64,000 nucleotides of DNA from the NCBI RefSeq assembly GCF_002918555.1, contig NZ_PQMB01000001.1, forward strand, positions 87 to 64,086, read 5' to 3'. A model generated the notes under the pieces. That model did no database searches, was not told the DNA's origin, and saw only the letters and a program-made list of their open reading frames with translations. This document shows, in pieces, positions 1-9,799 of this stretch. Position 1 is the stretch's first letter; each line of letters opens with the position of its first letter. The position numbers were made by a program, and so were the translations under genes. This DNA is from Citrobacter amalonaticus (GTDB taxonomy: Bacteria > Pseudomonadota > Gammaproteobacteria > Enterobacterales > Enterobacteriaceae).

Positions 1-470
1 CCATCTTCACCGACTTAAAACAGGTACTGCATGACCTGAATTTTGAGTATTGCCCCATTGATATTGAGCTGACGGAACGTTGCCTGATTGAGAATGAAGA
101 ACTGGCTCTTACTTTTATTCAGCAATTCAGTCGGTTAGGCGCACAGGTTCATCTGGATGATTTTGGTACCGGTTATTCGTCACTTTCTCAACTTGTGCGG
201 TTCCCTATCGACGCCATAAAACTCGATCACGACTTTGTCAGGGACATTCAGAAGCAACCCGTTTCTCAGTCGCTGGTGCGTGCTATTGTCTCTGTCGCAC
301 AGGCATTAAATTTGCAGGTCATTGCCGAGGGCGTTGAGAGCGCTAAAGAAGATGCTTTTTTAACCAAGAACGGGGTAAATGAGCGGCAGGGCTTTCTGTT
401 TGCGAAACCGATGCCAGCAGTCGCTTTTGAACGCTGGTATAAGCGCTATCTGAATAAGAAAATGCGCTAA
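1..470 (+). CDS. pdeR: PdeR (Gmr/YciR) c-di-GMP phosphodiesterase, C-terminal part of EAL domain (partial)
   Basis: The reading frame is open from the left edge (codons start at base 3) to the stop at 468-470, so only about the last 155 residues are present. The fragment carries the hallmark motifs of an EAL phosphodiesterase domain: IELTE near its start, DDFGTGYSSL, IKLD, AEGVE and a terminal QGFLFAKPM. Such domains hydrolyse cyclic di-GMP to pGpG. The sequence and the following yciZ-yciT-osmB order match E. coli pdeR, whose product also carries an upstream PAS and GGDEF part that lies outside the window. In E. coli PdeR acts with DgcM and MlrA in control of curli synthesis; that role is carried over by homology only. 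Confidence 0.93.
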   Translation, partial: IFTDLKQVLHDLNFEYCPIDIELTERCLIENEELALTFIQQFSRLGAQVHLDDFGTGYSSLSQLVRFPIDAIKLDHDFVRDIQKQPVSQSLVRAIVSVAQALNLQVIAEGVESAKEDAFLTKNGVNERQGFLFAKPMPAVAFERWYKRYLNKKMR

Positions 471-633
471 GCCGGTCAGAAATGAGGACGAACATTCAGA
501 ACATATCTGGTTGTAATTACGGAATATATGATATTCCGTAATGGTTCCGGTTAATCCTGTTTCTCCTCTTCTCTTTTGATGTTATTTTTTGCATCATTAA
601 TTCCAGCCTCATTTCGATGAAAGGATAATGCCT

Positions 634-816
634 ATGTCTGATATCAACGCACAGCGCGTTGCCGAACGCATTGATACCGTACTGGATATCCTTGTCGCTG
701 GCGATTACCACTCTGCGATCCGTAATCTTGAAATTCTTAAGGCGGAGCTGTTAAGTCAGGCGAAGGAAGACGCTGATTCCCCAGCCAGCAACCCCAGGGC
801 ACCCTGGGAGATTTGA
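634..816 (+). CDS. yciZ: YciZ, small UPF0509-family protein
   Basis: A 60-residue soluble protein beginning [14 protein letters not shown] and ending APWEI, the same ends as the E. coli YciZ I remember. The function is unknown in the family. I chose the ATG at 634 rather than the in-frame ATG at 628 because AAGGA at 621-625 lies 8 bases before 634 and the family starts with MSD. It sits alone between pdeR and yciT, with 163 bases of AT-rich sequence in front. The segment around residues 54-58, where the DNA forms a CCCAGGG/CCCTGGG dyad, is more variable than the rest. No membrane segment or cysteine motif is seen. Confidence 0.85.
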   Translation: MSDINAQRVAERIDTVLDILVAGDYHSAIRNLEILKAELLSQAKEDADSPASNPRAPWEI

Positions 817-825
817 ACGTTTCAT

Positions 826-866
826 GCACGGTCTGAACGCGGGTACGCCCAGAATCAGGACCGTGC
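826..866. other. Inverted repeat between yciZ and yciT
   Basis: GCACGGT at 826-832 is repeated inverted as ACCGTGC at 860-866, and the loop holds a second small dyad (GGGTACGCCC). There is no T-run, so it is not a classical intrinsic terminator. It lies 10 bases after the yciZ stop and about 50 before yciT, so it may stabilise the yciZ 3' end or bind a regulator; nothing decides between these. Confidence 0.4.
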
Positions 867-913
867 GTTATTAATCGACTCCACGGTTCCACACCGTAAT
901 AAAAATTAATGCT

Positions 914-1663
914 ATGAATTCGCGACAACAGACAATTTTACAAATGGTGATCGATAAAGGTCAGATGAGCGTGGCTGAACTGGCTAAGATCACCGGTGTT
1001 TCCGAAGTGACGATTCGACAGGATCTCAACACCCTTGAAAAACAGAGTTATTTACGCCGTGCACACGGTTTTGCTGTCTCGCTGGATAGTGAAGATGTCG
1101 AAACGCGGATGATGACGAATTACACGCTCAAGCGGCAGCTGGCGGAATTTGCAGCGTCGCTGGTTAACCCCGGTGAATCGGTCTTTATCGAAAACGGCAG
1201 TAGCAATGCGCTGCTGGCGAGAGCCCTCGCGGAGCAAAAAGATGTCACCATCATTACGGTCAGTAGCTACATAGCCCATTTGCTCAAAGAGACCCCCTGC
1301 GAGGTTATCCTGCTGGGCGGGATCTACCAGAAAAAGAGCGAAAGTATGGTTGGGCCGCTCACTCGTCAGTTTATTCAGCAGGTTCACTTCAGTAAGGCAT
1401 TTATCGGTATTGATGGCTGGCAGGCCGACACGGGCTTTACCGGGCGCGATATGATGCGCTCCGACGTAGTCAACGCCGTTCTGGAAAAAGGTAGTGAAGC
1501 CATTGTCCTGACGGACAGCTCAAAATTTGGCACATTACACCCCTACCCGCTTGGCCCGGTAGAGCGATTCAGTCGCGTGATTACTGATTCTAAAATCAGC
1601 GCCAGCGCGCAAATGCACATGGAACAGAGTGGGCTGACGGTAAATATTATCGACGCTCAGTAA
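914..1663 (+). CDS. yciT: YciT, DeoR-family transcriptional regulator
   Basis: A 249-residue protein with the DeoR-family plan: an N-terminal winged helix-turn-helix (about residues 3-58, with the recognition segment [14 protein letters not shown]) followed by a DeoR-type sugar-phosphate sensor domain related to ribose-5-phosphate isomerases ([32 protein letters not shown].. GFTGRDMM). Length and sequence match E. coli YciT, which has been linked to osmotic stress. The ligand is unknown. The ribosome site is weak; the ATG at 914 was chosen because the family starts MNSRQQTI and there is no better upstream start. It is a single-gene unit between yciZ and osmB. Confidence 0.95.
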   Translation: MNSRQQTILQMVIDKGQMSVAELAKITGVSEVTIRQDLNTLEKQSYLRRAHGFAVSLDSEDVETRMMTNYTLKRQLAEFAASLVNPGESVFIENGSSNALLARALAEQKDVTIITVSSYIAHLLKETPCEVILLGGIYQKKSESMVGPLTRQFIQQVHFSKAFIGIDGWQADTGFTGRDMMRSDVVNAVLEKGSEAIVLTDSSKFGTLHPYPLGPVERFSRVITDSKISASAQMHMEQSGLTVNIIDAQ

Positions 1664-1932
1664 ACCCATATTTTTTCAGGTGATTAGCCAGCCGGCATAT
1701 CACCTTTCCTCTGAGATGATTCTTATCTGCCAATTAAGACTATTTACCTGTCGTTTGCAGAGTAAAGTCGTAAAATTAATGTTAGCGATATAACAGGAAG
1801 TGACTATCACCTGCGTGATTAAAGTACCCCTGCGCAACACGGTTTTGCGGAAAGACTCTTTAATGTGCTTCTTTATTAACTATAATTAAAGAGAACTGGA
1901 TCCCGTGAATCATTAATTCAGGAGAAAGTATT

Positions 1933-2151
1933 ATGTTTGTAACGAGCAAAAAAATGACCGCCGCCGTACTGGCTATTACTCTGGCAATGTCTCTGAGCGC
2001 CTGTTCTAACTGGTCTAAACGCGACCGTAACACCGCAATTGGCGCGGGCGCTGGGGCTTTGGGTGGTGCAGTCTTAACTGACGGCAGCACGCTGGGTACG
2101 TTGGGTGGTGCCGCAGTCGGTGGCGTCATTGGCCACCAGGTAGGTAAATAA
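1933..2151 (+). CDS. osmB: OsmB, osmotically inducible lipoprotein
   Basis: A 72-residue lipoprotein. Residues 1-23 form a signal peptide with a lipobox LSAC, the cysteine at position 24 being the lipidated first residue of the mature form. The remainder is a glycine-zipper segment (AIGAGAGALGGAV, LGGAAVGGVIGHQVG) that can pack as an amphipathic membrane hairpin. The SD GGAGAAAG at about 1921-1928 is well placed. In E. coli osmB is induced by high osmolarity and stationary phase and is under RpoS and Rcs control; the 269-base upstream gap is long enough to hold those promoters, but I did not assign individual sites. Confidence 0.96.
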   Translation: MFVTSKKMTAAVLAITLAMSLSACSNWSKRDRNTAIGAGAGALGGAVLTDGSTLGTLGGAAVGGVIGHQVGK

Positions 2152-2220
2152 TCGTAATTGATCTACGGTTGACCGGCTCGACACAATAATACGATTATTT
2201 TTTGTCTGTAATACAACATA

Positions 2221-2329
2221 TATACTCTACATAATTCGGGTTGCGGGACAAAAGCCCGCAGGGGCGAGGTTAACAGATGGGACGGGTAACAAAGCCAACG
2301 CACCAGCAACGCGAAGTATGACGAATATA
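2221..2329. repeat. ERIC/IRU-like intergenic repeat downstream of osmB
   Basis: About 109 bp bounded by inverted ends: TATACTC..AATTCGGGTTGC on the left and GCAACGCGAAGTATGACG..ATATA on the right. These outer arms agree with the remembered ends of the enterobacterial ERIC (IRU) palindrome, while the middle is diverged. A second copy with the same outer arms is at 46,811-46,950. As usual for this family it lies in transcribed non-coding sequence. Confidence 0.65.
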
Positions 2330-2339
2330 TACAGTTAAC

Positions 2340-2376
2340 AAAAAGCCACGGTACACATAATACCGTGGCTTTTTTC
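2340..2376. terminator. Bidirectional terminator between osmB and yciH
   Basis: A strong hairpin, AAGCCACGGTA paired with TACCGTGGCTT over a 7-base loop, is flanked by A-rich and T-rich runs on both sides. It can end the rightward osmB transcript and the leftward pyrF-yciH transcript. Confidence 0.85.
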
Positions 2377-2377
2377 G

Positions 2378-2704
2378 TCAACCGCCAGCCAGCTTAACCT
2401 TCATGCCTTTGGCTTCGAGGAACGATTTAATCAAATCACGCTTATCACCCTGAATTTCAATAATGCCGTCCTTTACCGCGCCGCCGCATCCGCATTTTTT
2501 CTTCAGCTCTGCGGCTAATTTGGACAGTTCCGCATCAGCAAGGTCAATGCCGGTAATCAGGCAAACGCCTTTCCCTTTCCTTCCGCTGGTCTGACGCTGA
2601 ATACGTACAATACCGTCACCTTTCGGACGCACCAGAGTCGCTTTGGGTTCATCAATTCGCCCCGTCTCTGTGGACCAGACCAGGCGGCTGTCAGAGTCTT
2701 TCAT
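2378..2704 (-). CDS. yciH: YciH, SUI1/eIF1-family translation factor-like protein
   Basis: A 108-residue protein matching YciH, the bacterial member of the SUI1 (eIF1) family. The conserved C-terminal half holds the SUI1 pattern: GRKGKGVCLITGI, a CGCGGAVKDGIIEIQGD block and IKSFLEAKGMKVKLAGG at the end. In vitro the E. coli protein can discriminate against faulty initiation complexes, but its physiological role is not settled. Its start overlaps the pyrF stop by one base, so the two genes are translated from one mRNA. Confidence 0.95.
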   Translation of the reverse strand: MKDSDSRLVWSTETGRIDEPKATLVRPKGDGIVRIQRQTSGRKGKGVCLITGIDLADAELSKLAAELKKKCGCGGAVKDGIIEIQGDKRDLIKSFLEAKGMKVKLAGG

Positions 2705-3441
2705 CAGGCACCTCGCTTCAGCGACGCATTAATCGTTTTCAGGGTCTGCGCTGGATCGTCTGACCGGGTCACCGGACGACCAATCACCATATAATCGACA
2801 CCTGCGGCCAGCGCCTGCTCTGGCGTCATGATACGACGTTGATCGCCAGCCTCGCTACCCTGTGGACGGATACCTGGGGTGACCAACTTAAATTGCTCAC
2901 CAAACGTCTGCTTAAAGCGCACCGCTTCCTGCGCTGAGCACACCACACCGTCCAGCCCGCACTTTTGCGTCAGAGCGGCCAGACGCTCTGCATGTTCCGC
3001 AGGTGACAACGTCACCCCCAGGTCCAACAAATCGCTGGCTTCCATACTGGTTAATACCGTTACTGCGATCAGAAGCGGCGCATCTTTACCAAATGACATC
3101 AGCGCTTCCCGCGCCGCTGTCATCATGCGCGCCCCGCCCGATGCGTGGACGTTAACCATCCATACGCCAAGATCCGCTGCCGCCGCAACTGCATGGGCCG
3201 TGGTATTCGGGATGTCGTGAAACTTCAGGTCCAGAAAGATATCGAATCCGCGCTGCTGTAGATCACGAACCAACTGTGGTCCAAATAGCGTAAACATCTC
3301 TTTGCCCACCTTCAGGCGGCAATCACGGGGATCGATTCTGTCGACAAATGCCAGTGCTTTATCGCGGTTATTATAATCCAGAGCAACAACGACAGGAGAA
3401 TCGGTAACAGCGCGGGAAGAAGATGAAGCAGTAAACGTCAT
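2704..3441 (-). CDS. pyrF: PyrF, orotidine-5'-phosphate decarboxylase
   Basis: A 245-residue cytosolic TIM-barrel enzyme that converts OMP to UMP, the last step of de novo pyrimidine synthesis. The class motif [12 protein letters not shown] (about residues 65-76) carries the catalytic Asp-x-Lys-x-x-Asp set, and the phosphate-binding [16 protein letters not shown] and VIGRPVT segments lie near the C-terminus. I use the ATG at 3441 (MTFTASSSS), which follows AAGGTC and gives the normal length of 245, rather than the longer open frame to 3501. It is first in a two-gene unit with yciH. Confidence 0.96.
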   Translation of the reverse strand: MTFTASSSSRAVTDSPVVVALDYNNRDKALAFVDRIDPRDCRLKVGKEMFTLFGPQLVRDLQQRGFDIFLDLKFHDIPNTTAHAVAAAADLGVWMVNVHASGGARMMTAAREALMSFGKDAPLLIAVTVLTSMEASDLLDLGVTLSPAEHAERLAALTQKCGLDGVVCSAQEAVRFKQTFGEQFKLVTPGIRPQGSEAGDQRRIMTPEQALAAGVDYMVIGRPVTRSDDPAQTLKTINASLKRGA

Positions 3442-3630
3442 AACCAGACCTTCTTTAAGATGGGCGCCAGATGCGGCGCAATATGGGTAAACGGCGTGCA
3501 TTCTACCCGGGGTAGCGAAGAATTAACAGACGCGATTCCCCTCTGCCAGACAGTTCTGGCACCGAAGCCTGAGTTTACGCTAAAAAAAAGCAATAAGGAT
3601 GTTGTAACTAAATTTGCGTTTTTTTTGAAA

Positions 3631-4800
3631 TTACAGACCATCCATTCCACGAATCGGCTTAATCGTTGACCAGGCGCGGCAGGAGGGACAGTGCCAGTAC
3701 ATGGTGTAAGCCGTAAAACCACACTTAGAGCAACGATAGCGCGGTTTACTGCGTACCTGTTCACCCACCATATCACGCAGCACCATCAGGCTCTCTTTTG
3801 CACGGCCCTCTTCGGCTTCATTCAGGTGGTAATCCATCAACTTATGGAATACACGCATGGTTGGATGACGCTGCAGCTGACGGGTAATGTAGATCTGTGC
3901 GGTTTCAGTTCCTTCCCGGGCTTCCAGAATATCGGCAAGCATTAGCTCAGCCGCTGCGCCAGTATTCTCTTCTACCGCACGGCGCAGGAATTCTGCCCAT
4001 TCGTCATTTTTGCCCAGCTGTTGATAGCAGGTCTGCAGCATCTCCAGCGTCTCGCTGACCAGCTCTTTATCCTGGGAAATCACGCGCTGCAAGCTTTCCA
4101 CCGCTTTCGCATAATCCCCTTTCGCCATCAGAACCCGGCCCATCATAATGGAAACCCTGGCGCTGTTTTTATCTGCTGCGGCCCCTTTTTTCAGCAGCGC
4201 CATGGCGCGATCCATATCTTCACTGCCCATTTGCTGCAAGGCAAGCTCACAGTAGAAATGGGCGATCTCAATACGCTGTTTATCTTTACCAAGCTTCACC
4301 AGCCGCTCAGCAACGTCAATCGCCTTCTGCCATTCGCTGGTTGCCTGGTAAATTTGCAGAAGCTGCTGTAGCGCCCCAACGCGGAAATCAGTTTCATCCG
4401 TCAACTGGTTGAACATGTCTTCCGCACGGTCATACAGGCCGGCAGCCATGTAGTCGCGCCCCAGTTGCTGAACGGCCAGCAGACGTTGCTCGTAGGTCAG
4501 CGACGCACTTTCCATGAGGGTTTGGTGGATACGGATAGCGCGGTCGACTTCGCCGCGCGAGCGGAACAGGTTTCCGAGAGTGAGATGAGCCTCAACGGTG
4601 CCGGTATCCTCTTTCAACATATCGAGGAACAGATCCACCGCTTTATCTTGTTGGTTACTCAGGAGGAAGTTAACCCCGGCGACATAGTCACGCGACAGGC
4701 GATTAGCTTCATCCTGTTTTGTTTGTTGCGCACTTCTGCGACCCATATACCAGCCATAAGCTGCAGCAACAGGTAAGAGCAGAAACAACAACTCCAGCAT
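3631..4800 (-). CDS. lapB: LapB (YciM), TPR protein regulating LPS synthesis
   Basis: A 389-residue protein anchored by an N-terminal membrane segment (about residues 2-17), followed by nine tetratricopeptide-type repeats facing the cytoplasm and a C-terminal rubredoxin-like zinc module with CSKCGF and CPSC pairs near residues 357 and 371. In E. coli LapB works with FtsH to control degradation of LpxC and so the rate of lipopolysaccharide synthesis, and it is essential in most conditions. It lies 6 bases downstream of lapA, forming the conserved lapAB operon. Confidence 0.97.
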   Translation of the reverse strand: MLELLFLLLPVAAAYGWYMGRRSAQQTKQDEANRLSRDYVAGVNFLLSNQQDKAVDLFLDMLKEDTGTVEAHLTLGNLFRSRGEVDRAIRIHQTLMESASLTYEQRLLAVQQLGRDYMAAGLYDRAEDMFNQLTDETDFRVGALQQLLQIYQATSEWQKAIDVAERLVKLGKDKQRIEIAHFYCELALQQMGSEDMDRAMALLKKGAAADKNSARVSIMMGRVLMAKGDYAKAVESLQRVISQDKELVSETLEMLQTCYQQLGKNDEWAEFLRRAVEENTGAAAELMLADILEAREGTETAQIYITRQLQRHPTMRVFHKLMDYHLNEAEEGRAKESLMVLRDMVGEQVRSKPRYRCSKCGFTAYTMYWHCPSCRAWSTIKPIRGMDGL

Positions 4801-4806
4801 AGCGGA

Positions 4807-5115
4807 TTATTCCTTCACAGCCGAAGAGTCGGCAGTGACTGCAATGTCGGTCGCTGGGGTGAGTTTAGTTTCCAGCCGCTTGATTTTACGTTCAGCCCGC
4901 GCCAGAGAGACACGTACGCGCAGCCAGAACAGACCGCAAATCAACCAGCCAATGGCGAAACCGGCAGCAAATAATACGGCCAGTAAGGTGGAGATACGAT
5001 ACTCCCCCTGCGCCAGCAGATAATTGAAGGTCACCTGTTGATCGTTTTGCGCGCCCAATGTTACCGAAATAACAAAAATCGCCAACACCAGTAAGAAAAT
5101 GAGTAAATATTTCAC
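4807..5115 (-). CDS. lapA: LapA (YciS), inner-membrane protein of the LPS assembly operon
   Basis: A 102-residue protein of the DUF1049 (LapA) type with two membrane helices (about residues 2-20 and 43-65) and a charged cytoplasmic tail that looks coiled-coil (RAERKIKRLETKL). It is co-transcribed with lapB, separated by 6 bases, and is thought to act with it in balancing LPS and phospholipid. The molecular role is less clear than that of LapB. Confidence 0.95.
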   Translation of the reverse strand: MKYLLIFLLVLAIFVISVTLGAQNDQQVTFNYLLAQGEYRISTLLAVLFAAGFAIGWLICGLFWLRVRVSLARAERKIKRLETKLTPATDIAVTADSSAVKE

Positions 5116-5265
5116 ATTACTTCCCGTTATGTGGTTTAAGCGAATAAATCGTGTTCAACTTACCGCATTCAGCCCTTTAAATTACCATTTTCACGGCGTG
5201 TGCGAAATGGGAAAGCTCCCTGCTATCTCATGATTTAAGGGCAAAGTGCGGAAATTCAACGGTGG

Positions 5266-6030
5266 TCAACCTTCTTGTTCTCGATCTGCAATCTCTTGCC
5301 TCTCTTCTGCTGGCGGCGATAAAGGGCCACAGATTCGCTGCGCCAGCCACGTTGCAAGTGTCACCAGAACCCACGAAATAAGCGTGGCAACCACTAAATC
5401 ACGCGGCCAGTGCATTCCCAGCAGCAGACGACTCCCCATCACACCGGTTGCCCAGACTAACAAAATAGCAATCGTCACGGTACGCCTGCGCGGCCATAAT
5501 AACCCAACGGCTAATAGCCCCCAACTGGCTGCAAACATAGTATGTCCAGAAGGAAATGCAAACCCGGTCTCTTTTTGCCAGTGCTGACGTAAGAAAGGCG
5601 CAATATTTTGCTCAGCAGAAAGCTGTTCTTTCACTAACTGACCGCGTTCCTTACGCTTTAAAGTGTAGAACTCATCCACCGGGACATGGTGCGTTTTTTC
5701 CAGCCATATGACAAACGGACGCGGTTCCTGAACCCGGTCTTTTACCCAGGATTTCAGCCCCTGACCCACTAAAATTGCGCCCGCCAGAATCATAAACAAC
5801 ACGACGGCGGCTTTTAAGCGAAAGCGTAAACACCAGAGAAACCAGGCACAAAGGATGACATGCGTAATAATCCCCCAGGGCTGAGTTACCGTTTCAGTGA
5901 TCCAGTACAACGCTTTTAACCACCAGGTATTCTGCCCTGGCTGCCAATTCCAGCCCGAAATCCACACGGCTACAGGCATGATAAGAAGCAGAGCTGCCCC
6001 CACCGTCGTACGCTTTGCTATTGAGAGCAT
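5266..6030 (-). CDS. pgpB: PgpB, membrane phosphatidylglycerophosphate / undecaprenyl-PP phosphatase
   Basis: A 254-residue inner-membrane enzyme of the PAP2 superfamily. The three catalytic motifs are present: KDRVQEPRP (near residue 97), FPSGHTMFA (near residue 160) and SRLLLGMHWPRD (near residue 202), with six hydrophobic segments around them. E. coli PgpB dephosphorylates phosphatidylglycerophosphate, undecaprenyl pyrophosphate and related lipid phosphates. The ATG at 6030 follows AAAGGGG and matches the family length; the GTG at 6036 is less likely. It is transcribed away from ribA and towards lapAB. Confidence 0.96.
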   Translation of the reverse strand: MLSIAKRTTVGAALLLIMPVAVWISGWNWQPGQNTWWLKALYWITETVTQPWGIITHVILCAWFLWCLRFRLKAAVVLFMILAGAILVGQGLKSWVKDRVQEPRPFVIWLEKTHHVPVDEFYTLKRKERGQLVKEQLSAEQNIAPFLRQHWQKETGFAFPSGHTMFAASWGLLAVGLLWPRRRTVTIAILLVWATGVMGSRLLLGMHWPRDLVVATLISWVLVTLATWLAQRICGPLSPPAEERQEIADREQEG

Positions 6031-6219
6031 GACCACCCCTTTCGTCGATAAGTCTCACAATCATAACTGAAAATTACCCAGGCCGTAAAAATTGACAGAT
6101 TTGTGCCATTCGGTTGTCATTCACACGGCGGCGATTAGGTGAAGTCCGTTGCCTTATGGCAAAATAAGACCATACAGAAGCCTGACAGACGATGGCACCA
6201 GCATTATCTGGAGAAATAC

Positions 6220-6810
6220 ATGCAGCTTAAACGAGTGGCAGAAGCCAAACTGCCAACCCCATGGGGTGATTTCCTGATGGTGGGATTTGAAGAACTGGCA
6301 ACCGGACACGATCACGTCGCCTTAATTTTTGGCGATATTTCAGGCCAGACCCCCGTGCTGGCTCGGGTCCACTCTGAATGTCTGACCGGAGATGCACTTT
6401 TCAGCCTGCGCTGTGACTGCGGTTTCCAGCTTGAGGCAGCGCTGACGCATATTGCTGAAGAAGGCCGTGGAATTCTGCTTTATCATCGCCAGGAAGGTCG
6501 CAACATTGGTCTGTTGAATAAAATTCGTGCTTATGCGTTGCAGGATCAGGGATATGACACGGTTGAAGCTAACCATCAGTTAGGTTTTGCCGCCGATGAG
6601 CGCGATTTCACGCTGTGTGCAGATATGTTCAAACTGCTCGGCGTGGACGCTGTTCGCCTGCTCACCAATAACCCCAAAAAGGTGGAAATCCTGAGCGAAG
6701 CGGGAATTAATATTGTTGAACGCGTACCGCTGATTGTCGGGCGTAACCCAAATAACGAACATTATCTGGATACCAAAGCCGAGAAAATGGGGCATTTGTT
6801 AGGCAAATAG
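6220..6810 (+). CDS. ribA: RibA, GTP cyclohydrolase II
   Basis: A 196-residue enzyme that opens GTP to the first committed intermediate of riboflavin synthesis. The zinc site is visible as [18 protein letters not shown], with cysteines near residues 54, 65 and 67, and the GTP-binding RQEGRNIGL and NPKKVE segments follow. The start at 6220 ([16 protein letters not shown]) gives the family length; the 27 in-frame residues upstream are not conserved. In E. coli ribA is a SoxRS target. It is monocistronic and ends at a shared terminator with acnA. Confidence 0.97.
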   Translation: MQLKRVAEAKLPTPWGDFLMVGFEELATGHDHVALIFGDISGQTPVLARVHSECLTGDALFSLRCDCGFQLEAALTHIAEEGRGILLYHRQEGRNIGLLNKIRAYALQDQGYDTVEANHQLGFAADERDFTLCADMFKLLGVDAVRLLTNNPKKVEILSEAGINIVERVPLIVGRNPNNEHYLDTKAEKMGHLLGK

Positions 6811-6823
6811 CGATGCGTTTAAA

Positions 6824-6855
6824 AAGCCTGCATTTTTCAATGCAGGCTTTTTTTG
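6824..6855. terminator. Shared ribA/acnA bidirectional terminator
   Basis: AAGCCTGCATT pairs with AATGCAGGCTT around a TTTC loop, with A-run and T-run on the two sides. It lies 14 bases after the ribA stop and just beyond the acnA stop, so it works on both strands. Confidence 0.9.
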
Positions 6856-6858
6856 CTA

Positions 6859-9534
6859 TTAATTCAGCATATTACGGATTACATAATGTAATATACCGTC
6901 GTTCTGGTAGTAGGTTAACTCCGTTGCGGTATCAATACGACAACGGCAAGGGACCACCTCCTTGCTGCCATCGGTCCTGGTCAGCGTCACCGGCACCGTT
7001 GCGCCTGGCTTGAGATTTTGCAAATCGGCAATATCAATCGCCTCTTCACCGTTCAGCCCCAGCGTCTGGCGCGTGACGCCTTGCGGGAACTCCAGTGGCA
7101 GGATCCCCATACCAATCAGGTTGGAGCGGTGAATACGTTCAAACGACTCCGCTATCACAACGCGAATACCCAGCAGGCGTGGCCCTTTTGCCGCCCAGTC
7201 ACGGCTGGAGCCGGAACCGTATTCTTTACCGGCAATCACCGCCAGCGGCGTGTTGTCCTGCTGATAACGCATGGCCGCATCATAAATAGCAACCACTTCC
7301 GTTCCTGGCAGGTGACGCGTCATGCCACCCTCCACGCCCGGCACCATTTCGTTTCGGATACGGATATTGGCAAATGTACCGCGCATCATCACTTCATGGT
7401 TCCCGCGTCGTGAGCCGTAGGAGTTAAAATCTTTACGCTCAACGCCGTGGCTTTGCAAATAGCGCCCTGCCGGGCTGTCCGGCTTAATGGTACCCGCAGG
7501 CGAGATATGGTCGGTGGTAACGGAGTCACCCAACATAGCCAGAATCCGCGCGCCATGGATGTCCTGCACCGGGGCTGGCTTAACCTGCATATCGTCAAAA
7601 AACGGCGACAGGCGAATGTAGGTAGAGTCATCCTGCCAGCGGTAGGTATCTGAACGATCAACATGAATCGTTTTCCACTCAGGAGTACCTTCGAAAACTT
7701 CTGCGTACTCTTTGTGGAACATTTCCGAAGAGACGAGCTCAACAGCGCGGGCGATCTCTTGCGCGGACGGCCAGATATCTTTCAGATACACCGGGTCGCC
7801 TTTGTTATCATGTCCCAGCGGATCTGTTGCCAGATTGATGTTCATATTTCCGGCCAGCGCATAGGCCACAACCAGCGGAGGTGATGCCAGCCAGTTGGTT
7901 TTTACCAGCGGGTGGATACGCCCCTCAAAGTTACGGTTCCCGGAGAGCACCGCGCCGACCGTCAAATCCCCTTTCCTGATAGCCGTTTCAATCGGTTCCG
8001 GCAGCGGGCCTGAGTTACCGATACACGTGGTACACCCGTAACCCACCAGATTGAAGCCAAGCTCGTCGAGATACGGCGTGAGTTTCGCCTTCGCCAGATA
8101 GTCAGAAACGACTTTGGATCCCGGTGCCAGCGAGGCTTTCACCCATGGCTGACGTTTCAGCCCCAGCGTTACCGCTTTTTTAGCCAGCAGGCCCGCGGCC
8201 ATCAGCACGCTGGGGTTTGAGGTGTTGGTACAGGAAGTGATAGCCGAGATCACGACCGCGCCGTCGGGTAACTGATACTGGTGACCGTTCAGAACATAAT
8301 CGACCGGCTGGCGGTCCTTCTGCGCCGCATTTAGCTCAAGCTCACTACTGGCAGCAAATGCTTTCGGCACATCGCCCAGCGCAACACGATCCTGCGGGCG
8401 TTTGGGTCCAGCGAGGCTCGCCTCGACGTCGTTCATATCCAGTTCTAACGTGCTGGTAAAAACCGGTTCATCACCCGAATTTCGCCACATCCCCTGCGCC
8501 TTCGCGTAGGTTTCCACCAGCTCGACCTGATCCTCACTTCGTCCGCTCAGGCGCATGTATTCGAGGGTCACGCCATCAATCGGGAAGAAACCGCAGGTTG
8601 CCCCATATTCAGGCGACATGTTGGCAATAGTGGCACGATCCGCCAGCGGCAGAGAGTCCAGACCATCACCGTAGAATTCAACAAATTTGCCGACTACCCC
8701 GTGCTTACGCAGCATCTGGGTGACGGTCAATACCAGGTCAGTTGCGGTAATACCTTCACGCAGTTTTCCTGTTAATTTGAAACCCACCACGTCAGGGATC
8801 AGCATTGAGACGGGCTGGCCCAACATCGCGGCTTCTGCTTCAATGCCCCCCACGCCCCAGCCCAGAACGCCAAGGCCGTTGATCATCGTGGTGTGGGAGT
8901 CAGTCCCCACCAGCGTATCCGGGTACGCAATCCACTCGCCGTTTTGCAACTCGCTCCAGACCGCTTTGCCCAGATATTCAAGGTTAACCTGGTGACAAAT
9001 CCCGGTTCCAGGCGGCACGACGCTGAAGCGGCTAAATGCCTGCTGTCCCCATTTCAGGAACACATAACGCTCATGGTTACGCTCCATTTCCAGACGCACG
9101 TTCTCTTCAAACGCGTCGTCGTCGCCAAAGCGATCAACCGTAACCGAGTGGTCAATAACCAAATCAACGGGCGACAGCGGGTTCACTTTTGCAGTATCAC
9201 CACCAAGGCGTTTCACCGCCTCACGCATGGCAGCCAGATCCACCACCGCCGGAACACCGGTGAAGTCCTGCATTAAGACACGTGCCGGACGGTAGGCGAT
9301 TTCGCGATCGGCATGGGCATTTTTCAGCCAGCCTGCCAGCGCGTGGATATCGTCTTCAGTAACAGAATCGCCGTCCTGCCAGCGCAGCATGTTTTCCAGC
9401 AGGACTTTGAGAGACTTGGGCAGACGGGTAATATCGCCCAGTGATTTTGCAGCCAGCGGCAGACTGTAGTAATGGTAGGTTTTGTCTTTGGCCTGCAGCG
9501 TATCCTTACTGGCTTCTCGTAGGGTTGACGACAT
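6859..9534 (-). CDS. acnA: AcnA, aconitate hydratase A (stress/stationary-phase aconitase)
   Basis: An 891-residue [4Fe-4S] enzyme of the IRP1/AcnA type that interconverts citrate and isocitrate; exactly the E. coli AcnA length. The cluster cysteines are seen in SCTNTSNP and in [11 protein letters not shown], and the C-terminal swivel domain carries [12 protein letters not shown] and [12 protein letters not shown]. The SD AAGGAGGAG is strong and 5 bases from the ATG. In E. coli the apo-protein binds mRNA and the gene is induced by RpoS, SoxRS and CRP. The upstream region holds a palindrome and a hairpin (described separately). Confidence 0.98.
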   Translation of the reverse strand: MSSTLREASKDTLQAKDKTYHYYSLPLAAKSLGDITRLPKSLKVLLENMLRWQDGDSVTEDDIHALAGWLKNAHADREIAYRPARVLMQDFTGVPAVVDLAAMREAVKRLGGDTAKVNPLSPVDLVIDHSVTVDRFGDDDAFEENVRLEMERNHERYVFLKWGQQAFSRFSVVPPGTGICHQVNLEYLGKAVWSELQNGEWIAYPDTLVGTDSHTTMINGLGVLGWGVGGIEAEAAMLGQPVSMLIPDVVGFKLTGKLREGITATDLVLTVTQMLRKHGVVGKFVEFYGDGLDSLPLADRATIANMSPEYGATCGFFPIDGVTLEYMRLSGRSEDQVELVETYAKAQGMWRNSGDEPVFTSTLELDMNDVEASLAGPKRPQDRVALGDVPKAFAASSELELNAAQKDRQPVDYVLNGHQYQLPDGAVVISAITSCTNTSNPSVLMAAGLLAKKAVTLGLKRQPWVKASLAPGSKVVSDYLAKAKLTPYLDELGFNLVGYGCTTCIGNSGPLPEPIETAIRKGDLTVGAVLSGNRNFEGRIHPLVKTNWLASPPLVVAYALAGNMNINLATDPLGHDNKGDPVYLKDIWPSAQEIARAVELVSSEMFHKEYAEVFEGTPEWKTIHVDRSDTYRWQDDSTYIRLSPFFDDMQVKPAPVQDIHGARILAMLGDSVTTDHISPAGTIKPDSPAGRYLQSHGVERKDFNSYGSRRGNHEVMMRGTFANIRIRNEMVPGVEGGMTRHLPGTEVVAIYDAAMRYQQDNTPLAVIAGKEYGSGSSRDWAAKGPRLLGIRVVIAESFERIHRSNLIGMGILPLEFPQGVTRQTLGLNGEEAIDIADLQNLKPGATVPVTLTRTDGSKEVVPCRCRIDTATELTYYQNDGILHYVIRNMLN

Positions 9535-9561
9535 AACTCCTCCTTAATGACAGGGTTGGAT

Positions 9562-9581
9562 ACCCTGAATCTCCTCAGGGT
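9562..9581 (-). promoter_or_regulatory. Stem-loop in the acnA 5' untranslated region
   Basis: On the leader strand ACCCTGA is followed after 6 bases by TCAGGGT, a perfect 7-bp stem whose loop GGAGAT contains an SD-like element, 28 bases upstream of the acnA start. A further upstream palindrome AAAACGTAACGTTTT lies at 9604-9618. No regulator can be assigned from sequence alone. Confidence 0.4.
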
Positions 9582-9676
9582 TAGTATTAAAGATAACACA
9601 AACAAAACGTAACGTTTTGATAACAACCCAAATTGATAAAAGAGGAAAAACCGTGCAGATGACTGGGCTAAGAAGC

Positions 9677-9700
9677 AAAACCTCGCCGCAGCGAGGTTTT
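9677..9700. terminator. Intrinsic terminator upstream of acnA
   Basis: AAAACCTCGC and GCGAGGTTTT form a 10-bp stem around CGCA. It stands just after the stop of the 31-residue ORF at 9704-9799, so it most probably ends the ymiA-yciX small-gene transcript and separates it from acnA. Confidence 0.75.
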
Positions 9701-9703
9701 CGA

Positions 9704-9799
9704 TCAGTTTACAACAATCCAGATAAGTTCGGCCCAGAATAGCAGCGATAAAGAAAACGCCCCGATCCACGACCAATATTTCATATTTGCAGTAAGCAT
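9704..9799 (-). CDS. Putative small single-span membrane protein (31 aa, YmiC-like position)
   Basis: An ORF of 31 codons, MLTANMKYWSWIGAFSLSL..., made of a short polar start, one hydrophobic helix rich in Trp and Phe, and the end WIVVN. It is directly followed by an intrinsic terminator. A small membrane protein of this size lies in the same cysB-acnA interval of E. coli (I recall it as YmiC, not certain). Alternative starts in the same frame are at 9814 and 9784; none has a convincing SD. The hydrophobic pattern and terminator support a real gene, the lack of SD weakens it. Confidence 0.5.
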   Translation of the reverse strand: MLTANMKYWSWIGAFSLSLLFWAELIWIVVN

